Shown: positions 7,553 to 15,364 of the stretch, piece by piece | Numbering within the stretch: position 1 is the first letter of the stretch | Layout of the letters: each line of letters begins with the position of its first letter | Source: Mycolicibacterium aubagnense | GTDB lineage: Bacteria; Actinomycetota; Actinomycetes; Mycobacteriales; Mycobacteriaceae | DNA length: 64,000 bases | Assembly (NCBI RefSeq): GCF_010730955.1 | Contig: NZ_AP022577.1 | Coordinates: 1,922,001-1,986,000 of the forward strand | Direction: 5' to 3' | Translations under genes and position numbers: made by a program | The notes under the pieces: generated by a model | Told to the model about the DNA's origin: nothing | Seen by the model: only the letters and a program-made list of their open reading frames with translations | Database searches by the model: none

Positions 7553-8227
7553 ATGACACTCGACCTGATGGCGGCGCCACGAAGTGCGGACCAGACACCG
7601 GCATGCGGTGAGCGAGTGGCCGACAGGGCCGTGACACCCAGCGTGACCGCCCATTTGCCGGTACTGCTGGTGGGGTTGCGCTGGCTGTTCGACACCGAGC
7701 AGCCGGCTGGTGCGGTGCAGTGTCCCGCCGGCGACAGCCTGCCTTCGGCGGGCGGGCGCGCTTTCCGCTTCATCCCCGCAGACCGCGACGGCCGGGCGGC
7801 CCTGGGCATAGCGGTGACCACCGGCATTGCCGGCGACGCAATCGGGGGCCACGAGGCGGCTGACTTCATCGATCTGCTCGAGGGAATGGGTGAAGAGGTT
7901 CTTGCCATCAACTCCGTAGCGGCGGGATCGTTCTACGTGCTGACCTTGGCGCGGCCGGCCCATCCGACGTTGCGAAGCGCGGTCGTTCGCTATCGCGCGC
8001 AATACCTCGAGGATTGCCACACCTCACCGTTCGGACCGGCGCGACCCGTCACAGTCGTCAACGCCGTGAGTGCAAGGGACCTGCAGCGGCAGGCGGCCAT
8101 CAGCGCCGCCGAACAAAACAGCAAGCAATCACCCGGCGATGCCGGCGTGCACTGGATGGACCGCTTCGGTGGACGGACAACCATCGCGGTCACCGGCACC
8201 GAGCTGTGTCTGGCGATGCAGGCCTAG
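7553..8227 (+). CDS. unrecognised soluble protein, probable SigF regulon member
   Basis: This 224-residue protein has no family I recognise. ATG 7553 is chosen because AAGGA lies at 7541-7545; an in-frame TTG at 7529 has no such site. It has no signal peptide or membrane segment. The middle (about residues 70-150) has alternating hydrophobic stretches such as GRAALGIAVTTGIAGDAIGG and SFYVLTLARPAHP, suggesting one alpha/beta domain. The last 30 residues contain GRTTIAVTGTELCLAM. It stands between the csbD gene and a response regulator, with its own SigF-type promoter and a shared bidirectional terminator, so a stress-related role is likely. Codon use and GC match its neighbours. Confidence 0.75.
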   Translation: MTLDLMAAPRSADQTPACGERVADRAVTPSVTAHLPVLLVGLRWLFDTEQPAGAVQCPAGDSLPSAGGRAFRFIPADRDGRAALGIAVTTGIAGDAIGGHEAADFIDLLEGMGEEVLAINSVAAGSFYVLTLARPAHPTLRSAVVRYRAQYLEDCHTSPFGPARPVTVVNAVSARDLQRQAAISAAEQNSKQSPGDAGVHWMDRFGGRTTIAVTGTELCLAMQA

Positions 8228-8234
8228 CCTGTAT

Positions 8235-8261
8235 CGCAGCATCCGGCCGCAGGATGCTGCG
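8235..8261. terminator. bidirectional terminator between convergent genes
   Basis: A perfect 10-bp inverted repeat (CGCAGCATCC at 8235-8244 with its complement at 8252-8261) with a 7-base loop lies in the 38-base gap between the stops of the gene at 7553 and the response regulator at 8266. Confidence 0.7.
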
Positions 8262-8265
8262 GGCC

Positions 8266-8712
8266 TCAACCCCGCGGCAGCCGGACCACCTGAACAAAGA
8301 ATTCATCGATCTGGCGCACCGCACTCAAGAACTGCTCGAGATCGACCGGCTTGGTCACGTAGGCGTTGGCGTGCAGTTTGTAGCTGCGCAAGATGTCATC
8401 CTGCGCCGATGACGTGGTGAGCACGACGATGGGGATATCGCACAGTTCGATGTCCGACTTGACCTTTTCGAGCAACTGCCGTCCGTCGTACTTCGGCAGA
8501 TTCAAGTCGAGCAGGATCAGGTCCGGTCGCGGCGCACGCGTGTGGGCACCGCGTCGATACAGGAAGTCCAGGCCCTCCTCGCCATCGCGGGCGACATGCA
8601 GAACATTTTTGATCTTGTTGTCCGCAAAGGCTTCCCGGGTGATCAACTCGTCCCCCGCATCGTCTTCGATCAACAAGATGTCGATCGCTCGGCTGTCGCG
8701 CGGCGCTGTCAC
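8266..8712 (-). CDS. single-domain response regulator (Rcp1-like), second copy
   Basis: This 148-residue stand-alone receiver is a close paralogue of the one at 1841-2284; most of the core is shared, for example DAGDELITREAFADNKIKN and SYKLHANAYVTKPVDLEQF. The acidic pair, the phosphoacceptor aspartate in LILLDLNLPKYDG, the threonine in VVLTTSS and the lysine are all present. The start is taken as GTG 8712, because GGGGAAGG lies 7 bases upstream; a GTG two codons further up sits on top of that site. Unlike the first copy it has no adjacent kinase, so it may compete for the same kinase at 2281-3858. Confidence 0.9.
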   Translation of the reverse strand: MTAPRDSRAIDILLIEDDAGDELITREAFADNKIKNVLHVARDGEEGLDFLYRRGAHTRAPRPDLILLDLNLPKYDGRQLLEKVKSDIELCDIPIVVLTTSSAQDDILRSYKLHANAYVTKPVDLEQFLSAVRQIDEFFVQVVRLPRG

Positions 8713-8860
8713 GTGCACACCTTCCCCACCTACTACGTAGATGACGTTCGATCCATCGTCTGGCCGCGCCGGGGGTGTGAGTACACGACGGGTTCGGCGT
8801 TCTCTGTATGCGGTGCCACCCGCACTCTCGTGCCGCGGCTCATGTCCCCGACCACACTCA

Positions 8861-8875
8861 GTTTACATTGTAAAC
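8861..8875. promoter_or_regulatory. 7-1-7 palindromic operator GTTTACA-T-TGTAAAC
   Basis: This perfect 15-base palindrome lies between the 3' end of the interrupted TetR gene and the response regulator at 8712. It shares the ACA-N-TGT core and 7-1-7 layout of the sites at 594-629 but differs in the outer bases. It may be the operator of the adjacent TetR protein, or of a regulator acting on the response regulator gene about 150 bases downstream. No gene is seen between 8713 and 8913. Confidence 0.65.
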
Positions 8876-8913
8876 AGGCGTGCTGCCGCCAGGTTTACCG
8901 TGGTCCGGCCCGG

Positions 8914-9133
8914 TCAGCGCCGCGGCAAATACGATTCGAGCCGATCCAGCAGCGCTTCGAGCGCTTCTTCGAACTCGGTTTCGCCGTGATCTTCCGACAA
9001 CAAGGTTTGCAGTCGCTGCAGCTGCGGATAGTCCGACAGCCTGGTCTTGGGACGGTCGACTTCGTCAAGGATCGCCTCGGCAGGGCTCAACCGGGCGCCG
9101 CGGGCGGTCAAGTCCAGGGACGTGGTGTATGAC
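8914..9133 (-). pseudogene. C-terminal part of a TetR regulator cut off by an IS256-family element
   Basis: Reading on the minus strand from the IS edge gives an open frame of about 72 residues ending DYPQLQRLQTLLSEDHGETE and EEALEALLDRLE. This is the typical C-terminus of TetR proteins with a TetR_C_1 domain. The matching N-terminal part, in the same orientation, lies on the other side of the element at 10458-11128. The fragment has no start or ribosome site of its own. No target duplication is seen, so a short loss at the junction is possible. Confidence 0.8.
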
Positions 9134-9154
9134 GTCGTCGTGTGATTCTTCGAG
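9134..9154 (+). repeat. left terminal inverted repeat of the IS256-family element
   Basis: This 21-base end matches the complement of the right end at 19 of 21 positions, sharing the exact core TGATTCTTCGAG. Confidence 0.8.
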
Positions 9155-9163
9155 GTAGTTGGG

Positions 9164-10398
9164 TCAGGCGGGCAGTGCCGCGGGGGTAGCCTCCTGTTCG
9201 GTTGGGGTGTCGTTGACGGTGCGTGATTTGCTCAGAACGTCGAGGCCGAGGTAGCGCCGCGACTCGGCCCATTCGTCGTGTTGTTCGGCCAGCACTGCTC
9301 CGACGAGACGGATCAGGGCCGCGCGGTCGGGGAAGATGCCCACGACGTCGGTGCGCCGGCGGATCTCCTTGTTGAGTCGTTCCTGGGGATTGTTGCTCCA
9401 GATCTGGCGCCAGATCTGCTTGGGGAACGCGGTGAACGCCAGCAGATCCGGCCGCGCCGCTTCGAGGTGATCGGCGACATTGGGCAGCTTGTCGGACAAT
9501 GCGTCGATGATCCGATCATATTGAGCAGCAACGGATTCAGCGTCAGGTTGGTCGAACACCGAGTGCAGCAGGGTGCGCACCCAGGGCCACGAACTCTTGG
9601 GAGTGACGGACATCAGGTTGGTCGTGTAGTGGGTTCTGCAGCGCTGCCACGCCGCTCCGGGCAGGGTGGCCCCGATGGCGGCGACCAGCCCGGCGTGGGC
9701 GTCGCTGGTGACCAGTTTGACCCCGGACAGGCCGCGGGCGGTCAACGACCGCCAGAACGTCAACCAGCCCGCCCGTCCTCAGCGGTCGTGACATCGATTC
9801 CCAGGATCTCGCGGTAGCCCTCGGCGTTGACCCCGACGGCGATCAGGGCGTGCACGTTGACCACCCGGCCGGCTTCACGCACCTTGAGCACCAGAGCGTC
9901 CGCAGCGACGAACGTATACGGGCCGGCATCGAGCGGCCGGGTCCGGAACGCCTCCACGGCGGCGTCGAGTTCCTTGGCCATCACCGACACCTGCGACTTC
10001 GACAACGACGTGATGCCCAGGGTCTCGACCAGCTTGTCCATCCGCCGCGTCGAGACACCAAGCAGGTAACACGTCGCCACCACCGTGGTCAGGGCCCGCT
10101 CGGCGCGTTTACGGCGCTCCAGCAGCCAGTCCGGGAAGTAGGATCCTTGCCGCAGCTTCGGGATCGCAAGATCCAAAGTCCCTGCACGGGTGTCGAATTG
10201 ACGGTGTCGGTAGCCGTTGCGGGAATTGGTGCGCTCAGCCGAGCGTTCGCCGTAGCCGGCACCGCATAGGGCGTCGGCTTCGGCGCCCATCAGGGTGTGG
10301 ATGAACGTGGCCAGCAGCTCGCGCAGCACGTCGGGATGGGCAGTGGTGAGTCGTTCGGCCAGCACAGTGGGCAGATCGATATTGTGGGCAGTGGTCAT
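9164..10398 (-). pseudogene. IS256-family (Mutator) transposase, frameshifted
   Basis: Two frames together encode a protein of about 411 residues, the normal size for IS256 transposases. The N-terminal part starts at ATG 10398 (MTTAHNIDLPTVL) and includes ERTNSRNGYRHR, SLSKSQVSVM and a first DDE aspartate in FVAADALVLKVR. The C-terminal part has the second aspartate in VTSDAHAGL and the glutamate region in NNPQERLNKEIRRR. They are separated by a single missing base in the C run at 9772-9774 (minus strand GGGG reduced to GGG), which would otherwise read EDGAGWLTFWRSL. IS256 transposases are normally made from one frame, so this copy is inactive or the base is a sequencing error. Confidence 0.88.
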
Positions 10399-10436
10399 CG
10401 CGTCGATTCCTTTGCTCGAGTGACTTTGGACGGTCT

Positions 10437-10457
10437 CTCGAAGAATCACGCGATGAC
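10437..10457 (-). repeat. right terminal inverted repeat of the IS256-family element
   Basis: Complement of the left end with two mismatches. The transposase start lies 39 bases inside this end, as expected for the promoter-proximal IS terminus. Confidence 0.8.
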
Positions 10458-11128
10458 CTTCAATCACTCGGCTACGACACGCCGGTACCGCTGATCAGGT
10501 CCGACTCGTACACCACCTTGATGGACGCAACCCCGCGGGCAGACACCTCCAACAAGAGTTGTCCCAGCAAGAACGTCGTGTAGGCGCGATAGGCCGCCAC
10601 GGCTGCGACGTCATCGAACCCATACGAAAGCAGGGTGTCGAGGAAGCTCTCCATCCAGCGCATGCTGCGCAGCGGCGGGCGCACCCACGGCGCCTCTGGC
10701 GCCTGCGTGGCGACCAGCGGAAAGACCTCGGGGTGCTGCAGCGCAATCTGACGCACCCCGTGGCCAAGGCGGATCAGATAGTCCTGCCAGCCGTCTTCCT
10801 GACGACGGGCTGCCAGCTGGTCGGCATACAAGCGGTCGACGATATGGTCGACAACGCCGGTCAGCAGATCCCCCCTGCTGTGCACGTACCGGTAGAGCGC
10901 CATCGCCTCCACACCGCACGCGGCGCCCAACCGGCGCATGGTCAGCTTCTCCAGCCCATGCTGGTCAATGAACGCGATCGCGGTGTCCAAGATGTACTCG
11001 CGGGTCAACGACGCCGGGTGGGCATCGCGCACCACATCAACGGGCGCTCCATCGGAGTCGCCCGAGGCCGCTGCGGAGACATCAGCGTCATTGAATCCCG
11101 ACAACTCGCCCGACCTCCCAGCACTCAT
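10458..11128 (-). pseudogene. N-terminal part of TetR regulator interrupted by the IS element
   Basis: The open frame from ATG 11128 has a TetR HTH at about residues 42-88 (REYILDTAIAFIDQHGLEKL, then MRRLGAACGVEAMALYRYVH) and most of a TetR_C_1 ligand domain (DHIVDRLYADQLAARR, LRSMRWMESFLDTLLSYGFD). It ends after about 218 residues in a chance stop at 10472, just before the IS end. The expected C-terminal helices are found beyond the element at 8914-9133. DNA binding may persist, but the ligand/dimer domain is incomplete. A palindrome at 8861-8875 could be its former operator. Confidence 0.85.
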
Positions 11129-11199
11129 GAATAACGCTCCAACGCTAGCTGCAGAAGGCGACGAATTGGTGGAGCGTCACCGCGAGCAGTGTGCTTGTT

Positions 11200-13359
11200 T
11201 CAGAAAAGGGTTCGAAACACCGTCAGGGCGCGGCCGTCGACCGTGACGGTGGCCTCCGCCGCCAGCGGCGTTGCCTCGTCAGCCACGGTCGCCAGACCAC
11301 CGGCGGTATCGAGCAGTAATTGCCACCTCGAACCGAATTGTTCTGCCGGCAGGGTGAACTCGATGGCTTCGTCGTGAGCGTTGAAACACAACACAAATGA
11401 GTCGTCGACGACCCGCTGCCCACGCTCATCCAAGTCTGGTATGCCGCGTCCGTTGAGGTAGACGGCGACGGACTTGCCGAAGGCGGTGTTCCAATCTTCG
11501 TCGGTCATCTCCGACCCGCTCGGGGTGAAGAAGGCGACGTCCGGCACGTCCTGCGAGCCCCGGGCTCGCACCGGCCGACCGGTGAAGAACCGGCGACGCC
11601 GGAAAACCGGGTGCGCTGTGCGGATTGCCGCGACGCCGGCGACGAACTCGATCAACTCGGTGTCGGCGGATTCCCAGTCGACCCAGGTGATTTCGTTGTC
11701 TTGGCAGTACCCGTTGTTGTTGCCGCCTTGGGTGCGCCCCAGTTCGTCTCCGTGACAAATCATGGGCACGCCCTGGCTCAGGAGGGTCGTGGCCAGAAAA
11801 TTGCGCTGCTGGCGTCGACGCAGCATCTCGATGCCGGGATCATCGGTCCGCCCTTCCACACCACAATTCCAGGACCGGTTGTTCGATTCGCCGTCGGTGT
11901 TGTCGTCACCGTTGGCCTCGTTGTGTTTCTCGTTGTAGGAAACCAGGTCCCGCAGTGTGAAGCCGTCATGGGCGGTGACGAAATTGATCGAGGCGACCGG
12001 CCGGCGCGAGGTGTGCTCATACAGGTCCGCCGACCCCGTGAGGCGCGAGGCGAACTCGCCGAGCGTGGACTCCTCACCACGCCAGAAGTCACGCACGGCG
12101 TCGCGGTATTTGCCGTTCCATTCCGTCCACTGCGGCGGGAAGTTCCCGACCTGATAGCCGCCAGGTCCGACATCCCACGGTTCGGCGATCAACTTGACCT
12201 GGCTGATGACCGGATCCTGCTGGACCATCTCGAAGAATGTCGAGAGCCGGTCCACGTCGTAGAACTCGCGCGCCAGCGTCGACGCCAGATCGAAGCGGAA
12301 ACCGTCGACGTGCATCTCGGTCACCCAGTACCGCAACGAATCCATGATCAGTTGCAGCGCGTGCGGATGACCGGCATTGAGACTGTTGCCCGTCCCCGTG
12401 TAGTCCATGTAGAACTTCTGCTCCCCGTCGACCAGCCGGTAGTAGGCGGCGTTGTCGATGCCCCGGAAGGACAGCGTCGGGCCCAGATGGTTGCCTTCCG
12501 CGGTGTGGTTGTAGACCACATCGAGGATCACTTCGATGTCCGCTTGGTGCAGGGCGCGGACCATGGCCTTGAACTCTTGGACCTGCCCGCCGGCGGTCAC
12601 CCCGGAGGTGTATTTGGGATCCGGGGCGAAGAACCCGATCGTGTTGTATCCCCAGTAGTTCGACAACCCTCTGTCGATCAGTACGGAGTCGTTGGCGAAG
12701 TGGTGCACCGGCATCAACTCGACGGCAGTGACACCGAGGCTCTTCAAGTGGTCGATGATCGCGGGATGTGCGACGCCCGCGTACGTGCCGCGGTCGCGCT
12801 CTGGAACGTCGGGATGACGCTGCGTGAGCCCCTTCACGTGGGCCTCGTAGATCACCGAGTCTGCATACGCCCGCTGCGGAGGCCGGTCCGTCCCCCAGTC
12901 GAAGTACGGGTTGATCACCACCGACTTGGGCATGCCTGCGGCAGAGTCGTCGTCGTTGCGGCTGTCTTCGTCCCCGAAGTTGTATGCGAAAAGCGTTTGA
13001 TTCCAAAGGAATGCACCGTCGATCGCCTTGGCGTAGGGATCGATGAGCAGCTTGTTCGGGCTGCAGCGCTGTCCGGCGGCCGGATCGTACGGTCCGTGGA
13101 CCCGATAGCCGTAGCGCTGTCCGGGTACGACATCAGGGAGGAAGCCGTGCCAGATGAATCCGTCGACTTCCGGCAGCACCACCCGCGTTTCGGCGCCATC
13201 ATCGTCGAACAGGCACAACTCGACGCGCTCTGCGGCCTCACTGAAGAGTGCGAAGTTGGTTCCGACGCCGTCATAGGTGGCTCCGAGCGGATATGCCTTG
13301 CCCGGCCACACCTCGGTGCGGCCGGGTCCGGCGTCCTTCGAACTGACGGACTCAGTCAT
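11200..13359 (-). CDS. glgX: glycogen debranching enzyme GlgX
   Basis: This 719-residue GH13 enzyme has an N-terminal CBM48 domain (about residues 20-130, KAYPLGATYDGVGTNFALFS) and a catalytic barrel. The nucleophile region is GFRFDLAST, the acid/base region IAEPWDVGPGGYQVGNFP, and the third carboxylate lies in TAHDGFTLRDLVSYN. It hydrolyses alpha-1,6 branch points of glycogen or of maltodextrin chains, in the cytosol. ATG 13359 follows a GGAG ribosome site; the longer frame to 13419 is not needed. The gene is divergent from the SigF-driven DUF6131 gene. In mycobacteria glgX is often grouped with treY/treZ; those are not in this window. Confidence 0.95.
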   Translation of the reverse strand: MTESVSSKDAGPGRTEVWPGKAYPLGATYDGVGTNFALFSEAAERVELCLFDDDGAETRVVLPEVDGFIWHGFLPDVVPGQRYGYRVHGPYDPAAGQRCSPNKLLIDPYAKAIDGAFLWNQTLFAYNFGDEDSRNDDDSAAGMPKSVVINPYFDWGTDRPPQRAYADSVIYEAHVKGLTQRHPDVPERDRGTYAGVAHPAIIDHLKSLGVTAVELMPVHHFANDSVLIDRGLSNYWGYNTIGFFAPDPKYTSGVTAGGQVQEFKAMVRALHQADIEVILDVVYNHTAEGNHLGPTLSFRGIDNAAYYRLVDGEQKFYMDYTGTGNSLNAGHPHALQLIMDSLRYWVTEMHVDGFRFDLASTLAREFYDVDRLSTFFEMVQQDPVISQVKLIAEPWDVGPGGYQVGNFPPQWTEWNGKYRDAVRDFWRGEESTLGEFASRLTGSADLYEHTSRRPVASINFVTAHDGFTLRDLVSYNEKHNEANGDDNTDGESNNRSWNCGVEGRTDDPGIEMLRRRQQRNFLATTLLSQGVPMICHGDELGRTQGGNNNGYCQDNEITWVDWESADTELIEFVAGVAAIRTAHPVFRRRRFFTGRPVRARGSQDVPDVAFFTPSGSEMTDEDWNTAFGKSVAVYLNGRGIPDLDERGQRVVDDSFVLCFNAHDEAIEFTLPAEQFGSRWQLLLDTAGGLATVADEATPLAAEATVTVDGRALTVFRTLF

Positions 13360-13434
13360 GTGCTCTCCTCGAGCGAGAGGGCTTGAGTGAGAGGGATAGC
13401 CCGGATCAGCACTGCTCAATCATGGCCCCGGTTT

Positions 13435-13461
13435 GGTTTGACCGGGCATCGGCACGGGTAC
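13435..13461 (+). promoter_or_regulatory. SigF-type promoter of the second DUF6131 gene
   Basis: GGTTT (13435-13439), 16-base spacer, GGGTAC (13456-13461). This is the best match in the window to the mycobacterial SigF consensus. The leader to ATG 13518 is about 50 bases. Confidence 0.8.
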
Positions 13462-13517
13462 CTGTAAGCCGCCGGCTTTGACGAACACGTCAACGCCCTG
13501 AGCGAGGAGCGCAGCAC

Positions 13518-13673
13518 ATGATCGTCTTGGGCATTATCTTGCTTGTTCTGGGATACGCCTTGGGAGTACCGATTCTGGAGACCATCGGTGGAATCCTGGT
13601 GGTGATCGGTGCCGTCCTGTGGATCTTGGGCGCCGTTGGGCGGCCGGTCGCAGGACGCAAGGTGTGGTTCTAG
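13518..13673 (+). CDS. DUF6131-family small membrane protein, second copy
   Basis: This 51-residue hydrophobic peptide (MIVLGIILLVLGYALGV..., tail GAVGRPVAGRKVWF) is the paralogue of the peptide at 6656-6811 and has exactly the same length. A GGAG ribosome site precedes ATG 13518. Two membrane segments are predicted. It is preceded by a strong SigF-type promoter and followed 36 bases later by the AI-2E-type permease, which may be cotranscribed. Function is unknown. Confidence 0.85.
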   Translation: MIVLGIILLVLGYALGVPILETIGGILVVIGAVLWILGAVGRPVAGRKVWF

Positions 13674-13709
13674 CCGGGCCGTAACCAGGCCCCCCACACC
13701 GCGGGCGCT

Positions 13710-14939
13710 GTGGTGACGCATGCCGACCCCGACGCCATGGGCCAGCCCACCGGCGAGGCGAAAGACGTTGAGAAGACGGATAATGCCGGCCAGACGGCTC
13801 ACCACGACATGGTGGCGCAGCCACACGGCACAGATGAGGAACCGATCGCCGCCGCCGAAGCCGTGGCCGCGGAGATGAAGACCGACACGAGTCCCCACGG
13901 AGAACCGGGACGCCGGTTTGATCGGCATGCCCCCTTCTTCATCGGGATGACGGCCGCAGCCGGCGTCGCCGTGACGTACGCCGCCGTGCACATGCTGGTC
14001 GCGGCACAGTCGGTGCTTGTCCTGATCGGGGTGGCGTTCTTCCTGGCGCTGGGCTTGGAACCCGCCGTCTCGTGGTTCGTCAACCACCACTTACCGCGCT
14101 GGCTCGCCACCACAACCGTTTTCATCATCTTTCTCGCCTTGCTGGCTGCCTTCGTGGCGGCCGCCATTCCTCCGCTCTCGCAGCAAGCCACGCAACTGAT
14201 CCACCAGGCGCCGCACTACATACAACAAGCCCAGAGTCACTCGTCGACGATCGGTAAACTCAACGACCGCTTCCATATTCAGCAGCGGATCACCGACACG
14301 GTGAACGGATCGGGCGGCTCGATACTCAACGAGATCGTCACCGCCAGCTCGGCGGCGTTCGCCGCCTTGGCCGACGTGCTCATCGTCATCGTCCTCACCG
14401 TCTACTTCCTGATCGACTTTCCCCGCATCCGCGCGACGCTGTATCGCCTTGTCCCCCAGACCCGTCGGCCGCGGGCGATTCTCATCGGGGATGAGATGTT
14501 CGCCAAGGTCGGTGCCTACGTGCTGGGCAACGTGGCGATATCGGCGATCGCCGCAGTGGCCACGGCGGTGTGGTTGACCGCCTTCGGTGTGCCGTATCCG
14601 CTGCTGCTCGGCATCTTCGTCGGGCTCTTCGATCTGGTGCCGGTCGTGGGCTCGACGATCGCCGGTGTGGTGGTGGCGGCGGTGGCGCTGACGGTGTCGC
14701 TACCCGTATGTATCTCTACGGCAGTGTTTTTCGTGGTCTTCCGGGCACTCGAAGACTATCTGCTGGTCCCCCGCATCATCGGACACGCGGTCCAAGTGCC
14801 CGCGTTGGTCACCGTGGTGGCGGTTCTCGTCGGAGGCGCGTTGCTCGGCATCGTCGGGGCACTGGTGGCCATCCCCATTGCCGCCGCAGTGCAGTTGATC
14901 GCGCACGAGGTGCTGTTCCCGCGTCTCGACGACACCTGA
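13710..14939 (+). CDS. AI-2E/PerM-family membrane transporter
   Basis: This 409-residue protein has a charged N-terminal tail of about 65 residues, then about eight membrane segments, with the family-typical region PLLLGIFVGLFDLVPVVGST and the C-terminal LEDYLLVPRIIGHAVQVPAL block. The AI-2E/PerM family (COG0628) includes exporters of autoinducer-2 and sodium-proton exchangers, so the substrate cannot be assigned. The start is uncertain: GTG 13710 gives the longest form, and ATG 13737 is also possible because neither has a strong ribosome site. Its place between SigF-driven DUF6131 and CsbD genes suggests a stress role. Confidence 0.88.
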   Translation: MVTHADPDAMGQPTGEAKDVEKTDNAGQTAHHDMVAQPHGTDEEPIAAAEAVAAEMKTDTSPHGEPGRRFDRHAPFFIGMTAAAGVAVTYAAVHMLVAAQSVLVLIGVAFFLALGLEPAVSWFVNHHLPRWLATTTVFIIFLALLAAFVAAAIPPLSQQATQLIHQAPHYIQQAQSHSSTIGKLNDRFHIQQRITDTVNGSGGSILNEIVTASSAAFAALADVLIVIVLTVYFLIDFPRIRATLYRLVPQTRRPRAILIGDEMFAKVGAYVLGNVAISAIAAVATAVWLTAFGVPYPLLLGIFVGLFDLVPVVGSTIAGVVVAAVALTVSLPVCISTAVFFVVFRALEDYLLVPRIIGHAVQVPALVTVVAVLVGGALLGIVGALVAIPIAAAVQLIAHEVLFPRLDDT

Positions 14940-15005
14940 GGACCAGACCACTGTGCCGACCGCGTCGAACCCGCAGTCGTGTCCGGCAGCTCACAGCACT
15001 GCCGC

Positions 15006-15031
15006 GTTTGATAGCCGGCCAGGACGGAAAT
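15006..15031 (+). promoter_or_regulatory. probable SigF-type promoter of the second csbD-like gene
   Basis: GTTT (15006-15009), 16-base spacer, GGAAAT (15026-15031). The -10 is weaker than the others but the position, about 75 bases before ATG 15107, mirrors the first csbD gene. Confidence 0.5.
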
Positions 15032-15106
15032 GCTGAGAGCAGGGCGTGGCACACAGAGGCCGCTCCTGAGGCAATCGGTCCATCCATGAGTAGCGGAAAG
15101 GCAGAT

Positions 15107-15352
15107 ATGACCGAGAACAAGAAGACCGGACCCGAGGAAGCCGTGCGTGGCGTGGTGGAAGGTGTGAAGGGTAAAGCGAAGGAAGTCCTCGGCGCCGTGA
15201 CAGGTCGCGACGATGTGGTGCGCGAGGGTCAGGCCCAGCAGGACAAGGCCGATGCGCAACGCGACGCCGCGAAGAAGGAAGCGCAGGCAGACGCAGCCCG
15301 CGCCGGCGCCGAAGTCGCCGAGAAGCGACAGCAGGCTGAACAGCGGCGCTGA
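15107..15352 (+). CDS. CsbD-family general stress protein, second copy
   Basis: This 81-residue protein is nearly identical over its first 50 residues to the CsbD protein at 7086-7331, with the same GPEEAVRGVVEGVKGKAKEV core and a charged helical tail. ATG 15107 follows GGAAAGG at 15094-15100. The block DUF6131-permease-CsbD here parallels the DUF6131/CsbD pair near sigF, so one block probably arose by duplication. A hairpin terminator follows at 15365. Confidence 0.92.
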   Translation: MTENKKTGPEEAVRGVVEGVKGKAKEVLGAVTGRDDVVREGQAQQDKADAQRDAAKKEAQADAARAGAEVAEKRQQAEQRR

Positions 15353-15364
15353 CCGACTACCGAC

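Larger units (their letters stand above)
9134..10457 (-). mobile_element. IS256-family insertion sequence
   Basis: The element of about 1.32 kb is bounded by 21-base inverted repeats, GTCGTCGTGTGATTCTTCGAG on the left and GTCATCGCGTGATTCTTCGAG on the right read inward, differing at two positions (joined length stated by positions 9134-9154 and 10437-10457). It holds one transposase gene on the minus strand. The flanks (TGTATGAC on the left, CTTCAATC on the right) show no target duplication, which IS256 elements normally leave as 8-9 bp. This suggests recombination or a deletion after insertion. The element splits a TetR gene. Confidence 0.88.

Noticed and set aside
8861..8875. GTTTACATTGTAAAC as an SOS (LexA) box
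   Set aside because: The mycobacterial LexA site has TCGAAC-N4-GTTCGA-like half-sites, which this lacks.
9760..9780. Programmed frameshifting in the IS256-family transposase
   Set aside because: IS256 transposases are made from a single frame, and no slippery heptamer or pseudoknot is apparent; a missing base explains it better.
9126..10465. Target site duplication around the IS element
   Set aside because: The 8-base flanks TGTATGAC and CTTCAATC do not match, even when shifted by one or two bases.
11611..13386. A 591-codon open frame on the + strand opposite glgX
   Set aside because: It is the mirror of the high-GC glgX coding frame; its residue composition (Val/Arg/His/Gly-rich, no domain) and lack of a ribosome site mark it as a shadow.
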